Shown piece by piece: positions 55,123-64,000 of a DNA stretch of 64,000 nt. Location of the stretch: NCBI GenBank assembly GCA_023897205.1, contig JAHWDD010000001.1, positions 3,658,001 to 3,722,000 of the forward strand, given 5' to 3'. The stretch is from Exophiala sp. HKRS030. Its lineage: Eukaryota > Ascomycota > Eurotiomycetes > Chaetothyriales > Herpotrichiellaceae. The notes beneath the pieces are model-generated. The model did no database searches and had not been told where the DNA came from. It saw only the letters and a program-made list of their open reading frames with translations. Both the position numbers and the translations under genes were made by a program. How positions within the stretch are numbered: the first letter of the stretch is position 1; the number at the start of each line of letters is the position of its first letter.

Positions 55123-55418
55123 ATGTCCAGCAGATCCAGTTCTCCCAGTCCCGCTATCGGCGGACCTTCATTGACAACCGCGTCTGGTCGAGCAAGCAAG
55201 GCCTGCACACGGTGCCGGAGGCATAGGACACGCTGCACTAAGGCGACCTCCCACGATGTAACTTTCAAAGACAAGCCGCCCCCCTGTGATCGGTGTATTG
55301 CTGCTGGTCTGCAACACGAATGGTAAGCATATCTTGGTCACATCTGGTGGCAATTGACCGACAGCCGGATCACTACAGCAGATATACCGAACGTGGACTC
55401 AGTCGTGTTGATAGACAG
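55123..55418 (+). pseudogene. Truncated Zn2Cys6 regulator remnant
   Basis: Exon 1 (55123-55322) encodes a Zn2Cys6-like cluster: KACTRCRRHRTRCTK, then PPPCDRCIAAGLQHEC with the last Cys formed across a 42-bp intron. Exon 2 (55365-55418) continues RITTADIPNVDSVVLIDR. The loop between the third and fourth Cys is long (16 residues), and the last two Cys are eight apart. No middle-homology domain can be followed beyond about 55420: the next 370 bp give only short blocked frames before the dioxygenase remnant on the other strand. A possible C-terminal fragment of a regulator, VYAYRNFDFRD-type sequence ending SIDFEALTSDKNEA, lies at about 57360-57482 on the same strand, suggesting the gene was disrupted. 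Read as a decaying pathway regulator. Confidence 0.6.
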
Positions 55419-55793
55419 GTATGTCCCGTTCGAGACTCTTCGTCAGCGTCAACGTCGCCGACCAGACTGTGACAGTTTCGGGCAGCGCAACGCAAAACAT
55501 CACGTGAACTCAGGTTTCCACTCTGGTAAGCAGGTTGTGAACTCTTGGGATAGAACCAGCACATGCTCACTTCCTCGTTAGGACACAGCCAGACATCCAA
55601 GTCCAGGGCAGCTTCTCGTACGCTGTGTGCTCTTGAAGATATCCCCCTAGCTGACTACCAGAGTCAGGATGCCCGAACCAGCCGAAGTGGCAGACGGTTG
55701 CCGGTCTTTCGTCTCTAGCTACTTTTCATGTGGTAAGGCCGAGATTATCATCGCGGATAACAAGTTTTCCTGATTCTTGAGGAAGCTACCCAC

Positions 55794-57074
55794 CGCGATG
55801 TTCTCCTGCTCCTTCAGACCGTGGATGCGGTCAGTGCTGAAATGCGGGTTGTGGAACAGAGACTAGAAGAGAAGGGTCAGCCTCCATTTTTTTCCCACGG
55901 AGTGACAAGCGGCTCATACTCTCTGCCCAGTGGTAGGGTGCACACGGACGGCTGGATGGGCGACGGGGACAGGTGCACGTCGAACTGGACCACCTATCTT
56001 GGCCGACGAGTCCGAAATGAGTTTCGAAGAATTTTCCGACCAAAGGGTGCATACGAAAGTCTGCATGGCAGGGGACAAGGTATCGTATGCCCGAGTAGCA
56101 GAGCAGAACAATGTGTCGCCGCCGCCTGCGGCCGGGACTTCCAGTGCAACGAGCATGGATACAGCGGGTGGCTGTGGCTCGTGGCACTGATCGGTGTGCC
56201 ACTGGACGTATCTGCACACCAGTGAGTCATCTTTGTTTCTTGCATAGCTTTGTGACCGATTGTGGCCTACGTGTTCTTGGAGCCATGACCAAGCTCCTTG
56301 CGCAGCTTGTCTGCTCCTGGTTCTGGGCCTTCGTATATGATGGTAAGGTCGCTACAGCGAAAAGTCAGCTATGGATCCGGGTTGTAAGAGCTAGACTTTT
56401 CGGCATACTTGTGACCTTTGATCTGATGTTATGTCAATCGACGACTTCATTCACCAGGGGTTCTCAGCGCTCACACAAGACTGTGTGGGATGGCGATGTA
56501 AAGGGCCAAAGTGGTTGCCAAACTCTTTGAACTTTTCAATGCCCTGATCTTTCAAGTCTTGGTCATGGAACGCAAGCACACCACGCTAGGGCGTGAGGAG
56601 AGCAAGTTCGTCGAGTCCAGCAGGAGTGAGTTTGCTGAGCTGTACACTGTGTGGCATCAACATAGTCCGCAACGCCAAAGAAAAAAATGGACGAGATAGT
56701 CAATGCCTACCCTGTGATGATGCTACCCAGACGAGGAGTAATGTATCTGAAACAGAGTTTCGTCAGATGGCTGCTTCGCGCAGTGATGGAGCGAGTCGAG
56801 GGTGCACACACTCTTCAGTATACCCCGGAAGCCCTTTCAAGTTGGGCATGGCGGGATCGGCACGGGTACCTGGTTCACCATTTTCGAACTCGCCATGGTA
56901 GCCAGGATTGCTGCCATGCTCGGTTGATGGAAGGTACTCGGGATACTTCGCCTGGGGATAGGCGGTTGCTATATTTCTGGCAGTGAGGGCCTTGTGCACC
57001 TCGTACACATCGTACTTGGCTGCCAGTGTAGCCACCTCCGGGACAGTGATCTCAGCTGGCGTTTCTGCGATCAT
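55794..57074 (-). pseudogene. TauD/TfdA-family dioxygenase pseudogene
   Basis: Family sequence can be followed through several exons with intact splice sites. It runs from AKYPEYLPSTEHG and GTRADPAMPNLKGLPG (exon from 57074) to YITPRLGSIITG (56746-56711). Next come VQLSKLTPAGLDELALL and, after the lesion, RGVLAFHDQDLKDQGIEKFK (56646 onward), then DLTIIYEGPEPGADKLRK. The HxD segment follows as YVQWHTDQCHEPQPPAVSML, then GGGDTLFCSATRAYDTLSP, RRAPVPVAHPAVRVHPTTGQ and SLFHNPHFSTDRIHGLKEQ. Lesions: an in-frame TAG at 56588-56586 between LLTP and RGV, where the family has a Gln-like residue, and loss of the C-terminus after about 55794. The distal His and 2-oxoglutarate Arg are therefore missing. 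This differs from the intact dioxygenase at 618. Closest relatives by eye are fungal JLP1-type sulfonate/2-oxoglutarate dioxygenases. Confidence 0.8.
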
Positions 57075-57587
57075 GGCTTGTTCTTTGTTTTCCGGTTCTG
57101 ATACCGAGTACACCTTTTCCACACGCCAAATGCCAAATCGAGGTTCTTGGGGATCAGGGTATCGATGATATGCTCTCGAACTTCTATCTATTTTCAAGTG
57201 CCAGAGTGCCGGACAAGTGCCGTGTCTAGGAAAAATTGATAACAAGGTACCGCCTCAAGTTCCCACAATGGATATCTCTCCATTTGCCTACCCAGTTTTC
57301 CCCGGCTTGGATTACGAGACAACAGCCGCAGAATGAAGACCGCATCAGAGTCTATCAACGGGTCGTTGAGATCCGTCTCGGTATGGCCTGTGCCGGTGCA
57401 TGCCTATCGCAATTTTGACTTTCGAGATGTTCTGGACTCTATCGACTTCGAGGCGTTGACAAGCGATAAGAATGAAGCATAACATGTTTTGTATCCCCCT
57501 TCGCTGTCCTTTGTTCACGCCTTTAGGTCACAATTTTCTACCATCCAGCAAGTCCAGTCTGGTCAATACCGGCTCAGCTGGCCCATC

Positions 57588-60168
57588 ATGGATCTCCTCA
57601 AGAAAATCGACCACAAGATCGCCATCACGCCCAGACCTGGGTCATACAACAAGGACACCCGCTGGTCGAACCCAGGTGAAAAGCGGCCCAAATGACGACC
57701 AAGGCATCTTCTGACTCGTGTTCTCTTTCTACAGATTTGGACCCCGTGCCGAAAGAACAGAGGACCTGGAGGATGAGAGACCTAACGTTAGTAGCCTTTC
57801 TACCAGCCTTGACAATGTGAAACCTGACTTCCTTCCCACGGACAGGTTTTACTGGATGTCGGATGCACTCGCTGGAGGCAGCTGGAGCACTGGAGCCTCC
57901 CTTATGTGAGTATCTCAGCTCCAAGTATGTCCATTTCTGACATCGTTCTCAGCACTCTCGGCTTCACCGCGCTTCACCGCACGTACCGCCATTCCGATCG
58001 CATTCTGCTCCTACTTCTTGGTATCCCTTCCCTCAGCGCTCACTGGCCGCATCGGGACCTTCACGCACACCCCTTTCCCTGTCAACATCCGTGCATCCTT
58101 CGGTCCCTGGGGAAGCGTCGTCCCTATTCTTGCCCGCATGATCATCGGCCTTGTGAGTTCCAATAAGTATCTTGGTGTCTTCATCAAAGAGCATTCTCCT
58201 GACTGATTATGGTTGCACCTTTAGATTTGGATGTTCGTCCAGACGTACCTGGGTGGTACTTATGTTACAATTCTACTCTCGGGCATCTGGCCTAGCTGTA
58301 AGTGACGTTTGTGTGCAGCCAAAACTCTTCAATTCACAGTGCCACAGACAACAAAATCCCCAATACACTTCCTGCGAGCGCTGGAATCGAGTCGAAAGAA
58401 CTCCTTTCGGTCTTCATCTTTTGGTGCATCCAGGTACGACAAGAGGAGTCCAAAAAGCTTGACCAAACGTCTGACCAAAGTATTGCAGAGCCCACTTGTC
58501 ATCATGCCCGTCCGTGAGTGCTTAACCTGGATCCAAACTCCGACTGCTCTCTGACGTTTTATATTTGCTCAAGGTAAACTTAGATATTTGTTTTTGGTGA
58601 AAGGAATCATCGTACCGATCTGCTACTTTGGTGTCTTTATCTGGGCAATGTGGGTTGCCTGTTCTTGTGCCGATGGGAGTCTTTTTTCCCCCAGCTGATC
58701 GATGTACTTCCGTCCAGGATCGCCACGAAAGGAGGTGACACGCCATACATTCGTGGCCGGTCAACCGGGTCGGGATGGGCAGTTCTTCAAGCGATCAATG
58801 CTCTTGCCGGAGGTGCCTCCGCCGTCGAGACGAACGCCGCCGACTTTAGCAGGTATATGAAGCACGGTAGCGGCGACTTGTAAGATGGCCAACCCAGTTC
58901 CCTCACCGAGTCCGAGCCTAGCTGCTGACGAATCCTCACCTAGCTGGCAAATCTTGTGGATTCCCATCACAAACACCCTCCCCATCGTGGTGGCCACCCT
59001 TGCGACCGGCGCGGCTCAAGCCAAGTACGGCGTGTACGAATGGAATGCAGCGGATCTCTTTTTACTCTGGGACAATCGTGCGGCCCAGGTCTTTTGTTCT
59101 GCGGCATTCATTCTCTCCAACATCGGCATCAATATCAGTGCCAACGCCGTGTAGGTTGCAAACAGTACCCGGTATTCGCTCCAAGCAGCTGGTCAGTCAG
59201 TTGATATTTGATTGACAGGGCTTTCTCGAACGACATGACCTCCCTATGCCCGCGGTACTTTAACAATTTTAGATCTTCGGCACTCTGCGCGATTCTGTTC
59301 TTTGCCGCGTGTCCGTGGTTGATCGTTCAAAGTGCGTCTCCGTCTCCTTTGAAATTCGTGCCGCTAGAGACGCACTGTACTGTTACCCGTTACTGACTGA
59401 TGAGCCTTTTCCTTTCTTCACGTATACAGACGCTCCGGCATTGCTCAACTTCCTCGGCTCTTATGCATGTTTTCTTTCCGGTGTCGCAGCGATCATGATC
59501 ACCGACTTCTACCTCGTCCGACGAGGCCGCATTGACATGCGCGAATACTACAATTTCCCCGGCGGCATCTATTGGTACTGGTTCGGTTTCAACTGGAGGG
59601 CCATTGCAGCCTGGGTCATTTCTTTTGCCCCCAATCTCCCAGGGCTAATTGTAAGTTTTTGACTTGAAATACTGCAGTATTTGTTCCTTGCTTTCTTGCC
59701 GAAAGGAGAGAAAGAGAATGGAGGAGTTTGCTAACCCGGAAATTTCCAAACAGCACGGGGTCAACGCCGACATTCCCAACGTCCAACCTTATACGTACTA
59801 CTTTAGCTGGCTGTTTGGAACGTGAGTACTTGGTTCAAAATCTCCTCCAGGGGGGACGCCGACGAGAAACAAAGAAACTGACTTTGAACAAACAGCGTCG
59901 TCTCTGTCGCCGTGTACTTGCTCATCAACCATTTCTTCCCTCCAAAGGCGTCACTCATCGATTACACATTATACGAAGATGATTGTAAGATGAATTCCGA
60001 TTTTGTTTTTCGGCTTGCTTTTGCTGGAGTCATGCGAAACAAAACAACTAATCAAGTTGCGACGCAGTGGTTGTCAGCGAAAATCACGATGTGGAAGCCT
60101 TGGAGGAAATTTCTACCACCGAGAAACATGGAGAGGAGACGATTATTCCGGTCATTGTCAGTAAATAA
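57588..60168 (+). pseudogene. NCS1-family transporter with a 10-bp frameshifting duplication
   Basis: Fifteen exons can be joined: 57588-57675, 57735-57786, 57846-57905, 57953-58152, 58225-58297, 58348-58433, 58489-58513, 58574-58649, 58718-58879, 58944-59150, 59219-59331, 59430-59650, 59754-59821, 59896-59984 and 60068-60168. All junctions are clean. NCS1 proteins are 12-helix proton or sodium symporters for nucleobases, allantoin, hydantoins or thiamine-like compounds. Landmarks: DLDPVPKEQRTW, FYWMSDALAGGSW, GRIGTFTHTPFPVNIRASFG, NAADFSRYMKHGSGDFW, LLWDNRAAQVFCSAAFILSN, INISANAVAFSNDMTSLCPR, ITDFYLVRRGRIDM, FNWRAIAAWVISFAPNLPGL. In exon 4 the 10-mer at 57961-57970 is repeated at 57971-57980 and shifts the frame. 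Without it the total would be 537 codons including stop, normal for the family. It is therefore probably non-functional unless the duplication is an assembly error or rescued by splicing. Confidence 0.88.
57961..57980. repeat. 10-bp perfect tandem duplication in an exon
   Basis: GCTTCACCGC occurs twice back to back inside exon 4 of the NCS1 gene. Removing one copy restores the frame TLGFTARTAIPIAF; keeping both does not. Confidence 0.97.
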
Positions 60169-60423
60169 AGACTGAGAAGAAGGGGGAAATGGAATGATTT
60201 TGCCAATGAGTGTGACTCTGAGAACCCGAGGAAAATATCTCAGAGGGTGTCATAGTATCAAAGCTTTGAATGAGCTTGGTATGTTTCTCCTCCAAGGAAA
60301 ACTACTTCTTGTATTGAATCCTCATATTGATAAGTTTGTTCTTCGTGCTGATAAATATCATCTTCCTGCGTAATTGGGGGTTCGGTCATCAATCACCGTA
60401 TCTCGGTGAAACCCCTGTCATTA

Positions 60424-61847
60424 TCATGGTGACGACGACGGCGCCGCCGCCTCCTCGTCGGTCAATCTTTTCATCATCTCAACACCTTCGTGTATGGCCC
60501 TGACCAATTCCGCACCGTCTCTCCATATCTGACTATGTTGACCATGTATTTCGAGTAATTTCACTTCGACTTGGTTCGTAGTTCCTTGTCGCCCGTTGTC
60601 GACCTCGTCTTTGTCGTCTGAAACGGTAGTAGTGTCGGTGTCGGTGTGTGTGAGAACACGATTCATAATCTCGACTTGTCCCCAATCCACCAGACCGTCA
60701 TCTTTCGAATGGGCCAGGACCACACCGACCTTGCGACCCGGGACTTTGGAAGCCCATTCCTTTCGGTATCGTCCCAGGTCGTACCTGGCCGGACTTGCCC
60801 TTTCGTCGTCTTCCGCCGACGAAATCCCTGCGTTCCTCGTCAGGGCCACGTAACCGGGGAATTTGGAGTGAAGGGCGGGAAAGTCGTAAATTCCACTCAC
60901 GCCCAAAACCACCGTGGGAGGCGGGGGGGAAGGGTTGGGTCCTGACGCCGTGGACCCGGTCCCGGGCGAAAAAGGCGAAAGGGTGGCCAACAATGCCATC
61001 GTGGCCCCGACACTGTGTCCGACCAACAAATAACGATCCCCGAAACCGTACTTGGTCTGCAAGTGTGAGATGGCGGCCGACACGTCGTTCATATGGTCCG
61101 GCCATTTGGCGTCCCTCATTTCATACCTCGAGACGACGTCTGGGTCCTGAGGTTCGTTCGGGTGTGGACTCAACCTGTAATTGATGGAGGCGTACCCTCG
61201 GATCGACCGTGACCGTTTCGGGGTCGACGTGGATGTCGACGTCGGTGTCATGATTTTCGAAAGTGCCGGAAGGAAGGAAGTAGATGTGACGTTTGTGTCT
61301 CTGAAATAACCACCGTGGATGAACAACACCCAATATCTTCCCGGCTGTTCTTCTTCTCGGTCATCATCTGGAATAAAAACATCGTACGATTGTAAAATGT
61401 TGTCCTGACCGTACTGGTGACGAGTAATGTTTCGATTGATCCGGGCCTGTGTTTCTTCACCTGCACCGCCGGAATCCAAACCAGCAACGGTCGTGGTGGC
61501 GGCCGATAAACCTCTTTCGGCTGTCGTCGTCGTCGTCGCCTCCGCCTCGGGCTGGTCGTGTATCATCATGGCCGCCGTCCCGTGTGCGTACGAGTGTGAA
61601 TGTGAATTCGAATGTCGTCGGGCGTCCCTGTATTCTGTCGGACTATGATGTCGAATCCTTTGCTGTGGTTCTTTTGTGGACGGTGAGAGGTAAGACGACC
61701 CCGAATATTTCTGTTCCGAGGCCTTGACGGCTATTTTGTTTATTATTAATAAGTCAACAAGTCCATCTCTAAGCGAGGTAACCCCCGTCGGATACTGTAA
61801 ATCTCCAAAGGGCAAATGGAAACGGGCAAAGAAAGAGAAAACATCCG

Positions 61848-61889
<42 letters not shown>

Positions 61890-61972
61890 CATAAAGCATA
61901 ACGGTGAAAGAAAAGAAAAAAGTAATGGGCATCCTTACCCTGATCTTGTAAATATCGAATAATCTTCTTCAT
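60424..61972 (-). CDS. BNA7: Kynurenine formamidase (Bna7-like alpha/beta hydrolase)
   Basis: Hydrolyses N-formyl-kynurenine to kynurenine and formate in tryptophan-to-NAD synthesis. The conserved core (about 61450 down to 60424) has YGQDNILQSYDVFIP, the oxyanion loop VLFIHGGYFRDTNV, YASINYRLSPHP, the nucleophile elbow LLVGHSVGATMALLA, the acid residue in AHSKDDGLVDWGQ, and the catalytic His in IHGQHSQIWRDGAELV. Family members have about 260-320 residues. Here the frame extends much further N-terminal through low-complexity Thr/His/Ser-rich sequence. The modelled start is a 34-nt exon (61972-61939) joined to 61802 by a 136-bp intron holding a CA/TG microsatellite, giving 470 residues. An internal Met near 61570 is a plausible alternative. 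The core is certain, the N-terminus is not. It is convergent with the NCS1 gene. Confidence 0.88.
61850..61889. repeat. (CA)n microsatellite
   Basis: About 19 CA units, placed inside the modelled first intron of the kynurenine formamidase gene. If unspliced it would encode alternating Val-Cys. Confidence 0.93.
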
Positions 61973-62694
61973 CGTGACTTGTTGAGAAACTTGTTTTCGA
62001 AACACCCTTGACTCAAGGTGAATAAATCAAGGAGTTTTCCTCCTTTACAATACAAGCCTCTCCCCTCCTACTCACAACATCCAAACCCTACGGTGGGTAG
62101 ATCGACAACTCGTATACACATACCACAGGACGCAACTCGTCGTCAAAAGGTCACAAAACAATTAATTGTCGTTGTCTTGCATTGGCAATGTGTTTGTCTG
62201 GCCATGAAGATGCTACAAAAGATCTTACATCTACCCCGTAACTCTTTATATGCTCGTCTCTCAGCTTACAGTAATCATAACTTTTTTCGAGTGAACAATC
62301 TCCCCCAGCTGATCATCGACCCCTGTATGAAAGAGTCCAAGCTTCCAATGACAACTACTCGCCCCCCCTCCACATTATTCAATCCAAACACTCGCACCAT
62401 GATTACTTTTTCAGCCTCGGGCTTCACACCTTCTGCAACCAACCCTCGGCCTGTCCGGGAGTGCGGAAGTGAAGATCTCGCCGTCACCACGAGCAAATCC
62501 TAAAAGCGACAATGCATCTCCGTCAATAATAAAACCCAGTCTAGGATCGGACAGTCGATTACTATTGGAGGTACAGGCGATCACATAAGTATTGGTCCTA
62601 GATCGAATCACTGAGCCTTTATTGCTCGTACCTGGGCTGTCCGTTTCCAGGTCAGCTGAACACAAGGAACAGCGGAAGCATCGAAAAATATCCC
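61973..62694. other. Intergenic region
   Basis: Between two minus-strand genes. No supported feature beyond the kynurenine formamidase promoter side. Confidence 0.5.
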
Positions 62695-63996
62695 TCAACA
62701 ACTACCAAACCCTTGTAAAGAAGGATACGGCCGAGAAAATCCCTTGAAAGGGCTTTCTTTCTGTGGCAAATGTGGAAGTGTACTACAACTCGCATAGTAA
62801 CCCGATTGCGTTGTCCAAGAGCTGTCCCTTGCTGAAGGCTGATGTATCTTGGTCGATGAATGGTCCCAGTGCCATCTAAGCTTCGTTTGATTTTCCTCAT
62901 CCCCATCGACCACCCAAACCGGAGGCTCCGTCATCAACGTTGTGGTCACAGCGAATGGAGTTACTGCTCGGTTGTCTTCCTCTTCTCGTTGCCAACCTCC
63001 CTGGTGCTGGAAATAAATTACGCCTGTTCTTTCCGAGGGAGGAAAATTGACAGGATCCGTCTGCATTAGTTCAAGGTCAAAATCATCGAGGCCGTCCGAC
63101 AAAGCTTGACTATGTCGATCTAAGATATCCGCGGCCGGCGTCACTTTCTCCGGCTCTACCGAATCCACGTACGCATGCGAGTCGTAGGTGTCGACAGATG
63201 TCAGGCAAAAGGGATCTTCACCCGGCCACCGTGCTACCTCGTTCCTATCAAGGTCTTGATATTGTCGATGCCAGCCACGTTCGGTATCCATAGGTACTCT
63301 CACAGTCTCCTTTGGCTGAAGAGATGGCCAATAACTGGAGTACTGAGGCCCTGTTCTAATGTGTGATGGTGTAGGCTGGCTAACTTCGCAAGTTGCATTT
63401 GCTGTTGGTTGCGCGGAGTGTGTTTGTGGTTCCCGTTGCGGCACCTGAAAATCGTCTTGGGAAACCTTCTGGGTGCTCAGCTCTGGGTTTCCATGCAATA
63501 TTGTGTACGGGGCTGCTTGAATGTGGTGTTGTTCGGGAACTTGCTCTTGGCTCCGAGGCTCTGTATCATGACCAATGCTATCAAAACCCCAGTGAGCAGG
63601 CCAGGCTTGGCTCCGTTGCTCGTCTCTGGGATCAAGCGAAGCACTGGAAAGTGTTCGGACTCGTGCTAAAGCTTTGAGATCGTCTAATGAGTAGCACTGC
63701 TTGGTATTCTGAGAAAATGAGTCGGCACCTTGCAATAATGCATTTGTAGTCCAATCCTGGAGGAAGTGATTTGTGGCAGAACTTTCAGGAGATATTGATG
63801 GGGTCTTCCGGCTCTCCTGGAATGCCGGACGGGGAAGGATGGGAGAGGTCGTCCAAAATAGTGGTGATGAAGGCCTTGTAAGGGATCGTATCCACGGAAA
63901 CGTTGCCCTTCGGTAAGGGGATGTCGAGCAAGATATATCAGACGTCGGACTCTGCGTTTGTAGCAGTATTCGCTTCTTATGTAATGGCTTTGCCAT
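62695..63996 (-). CDS. Unrecognised protein at window edge
   Basis: A single open frame of 433 residues starting MAKPLHKKRILLQTQS. The true start or an upstream exon may lie beyond the window. The first 330 residues are Gln/Ser/Pro-rich and probably disordered. A more ordered, Trp-rich C-terminal part contains RTGVIYFQHQGGWQREEEDN, VTTTLMTEPPVWVVDGDEEN and TKLRWHWDHSSTKIHQP, which looks like a conserved lineage-specific module. No membrane segment or signal peptide. No known domain recognised and no function proposed. Confidence 0.65.
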   Translation of the reverse strand: MAKPLHKKRILLQTQSPTSDISCSTSPYRRATFPWIRSLTRPSSPLFWTTSPILPRPAFQESRKTPSISPESSATNHFLQDWTTNALLQGADSFSQNTKQCYSLDDLKALARVRTLSSASLDPRDEQRSQAWPAHWGFDSIGHDTEPRSQEQVPEQHHIQAAPYTILHGNPELSTQKVSQDDFQVPQREPQTHSAQPTANATCEVSQPTPSHIRTGPQYSSYWPSLQPKETVRVPMDTERGWHRQYQDLDRNEVARWPGEDPFCLTSVDTYDSHAYVDSVEPEKVTPAADILDRHSQALSDGLDDFDLELMQTDPVNFPPSERTGVIYFQHQGGWQREEEDNRAVTPFAVTTTLMTEPPVWVVDGDEENQTKLRWHWDHSSTKIHQPSARDSSWTTQSGYYASCSTLPHLPQKESPFKGFSRPYPSLQGFGSC

Positions 63997-64000
63997 TACT

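Noticed and set aside
55123..60168. Working secondary-metabolite or catabolic gene cluster
   Set aside because: All three members carry lesions, and no synthase or other core enzyme is nearby.

Overview
The window is nuclear DNA from a filamentous ascomycete (Pezizomycotina). The evidence is short GT-AG introns (mostly 45-150 bp) with CTGAC/CTAAC-like branch sites, and fungal genes such as LCL3, an RlmA-type MADS-box factor, a CYP53 benzoate hydroxylase, Zn2Cys6 regulators, a CSN4 subunit and an MSB1-like polarity protein. The mixture fits Eurotiomycetes best, possibly a Chaetothyriales-like black yeast, but that placement is inference. No virus, plasmid, CRISPR array, rRNA, tRNA or complete transposon was seen.

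Layout. 0-9 kb: an intact TauD/TfdA dioxygenase, a SANT-like nuclear protein, the LCL3 nuclease, a LisH-WD40 protein and a monoacylglycerol lipase. 9-14.4 kb: an amino-acid/GABA-type permease, a doubtful orphan ORF and an alpha/beta hydrolase. 15.8-18.5 kb: RPB6 and a TFIIIA-like zinc-finger gene, divergently transcribed. 19.5-28.4 kb: a small membrane protein, the mitochondrial phosphatase PTC7, CYP53, CSN4 and a Cys-rich single-pass surface protein. 28.9-38.1 kb: a six-exon Zn2Cys6 regulator divergent from a full ABCB exporter, then a Gfo/Idh/MocA oxidoreductase. 38.7-44.8 kb: the MPS1 kinase, a GPI-type secreted protein, a PX-domain protein and a small DUF3140 gene. 46.5-54.3 kb: the MSB1-like protein and RlmA. 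55.1-60.2 kb: a decaying cluster consisting of a truncated Zn2Cys6 regulator, a TauD-family pseudogene and an NCS1 transporter with a frameshift. 60.4-64 kb: kynurenine formamidase and an unrecognised protein at the window edge.

Most genes are unrelated housekeeping neighbours. Three groups look functionally linked: RPB6 with TFIIIA (transcription machinery), the Zn2Cys6 factor with its divergent ABC exporter (a probable regulator-target pair), and the eroding regulator/dioxygenase/transporter cluster (a lost uptake-and-catabolism trait). Exon structures were rebuilt by hand from splice consensus and frame continuity. N-termini are the least certain part, and uncertain ones are flagged. I found no convincing wholly new biological system. 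The decaying cluster and the regulator-exporter pair are the strongest leads.
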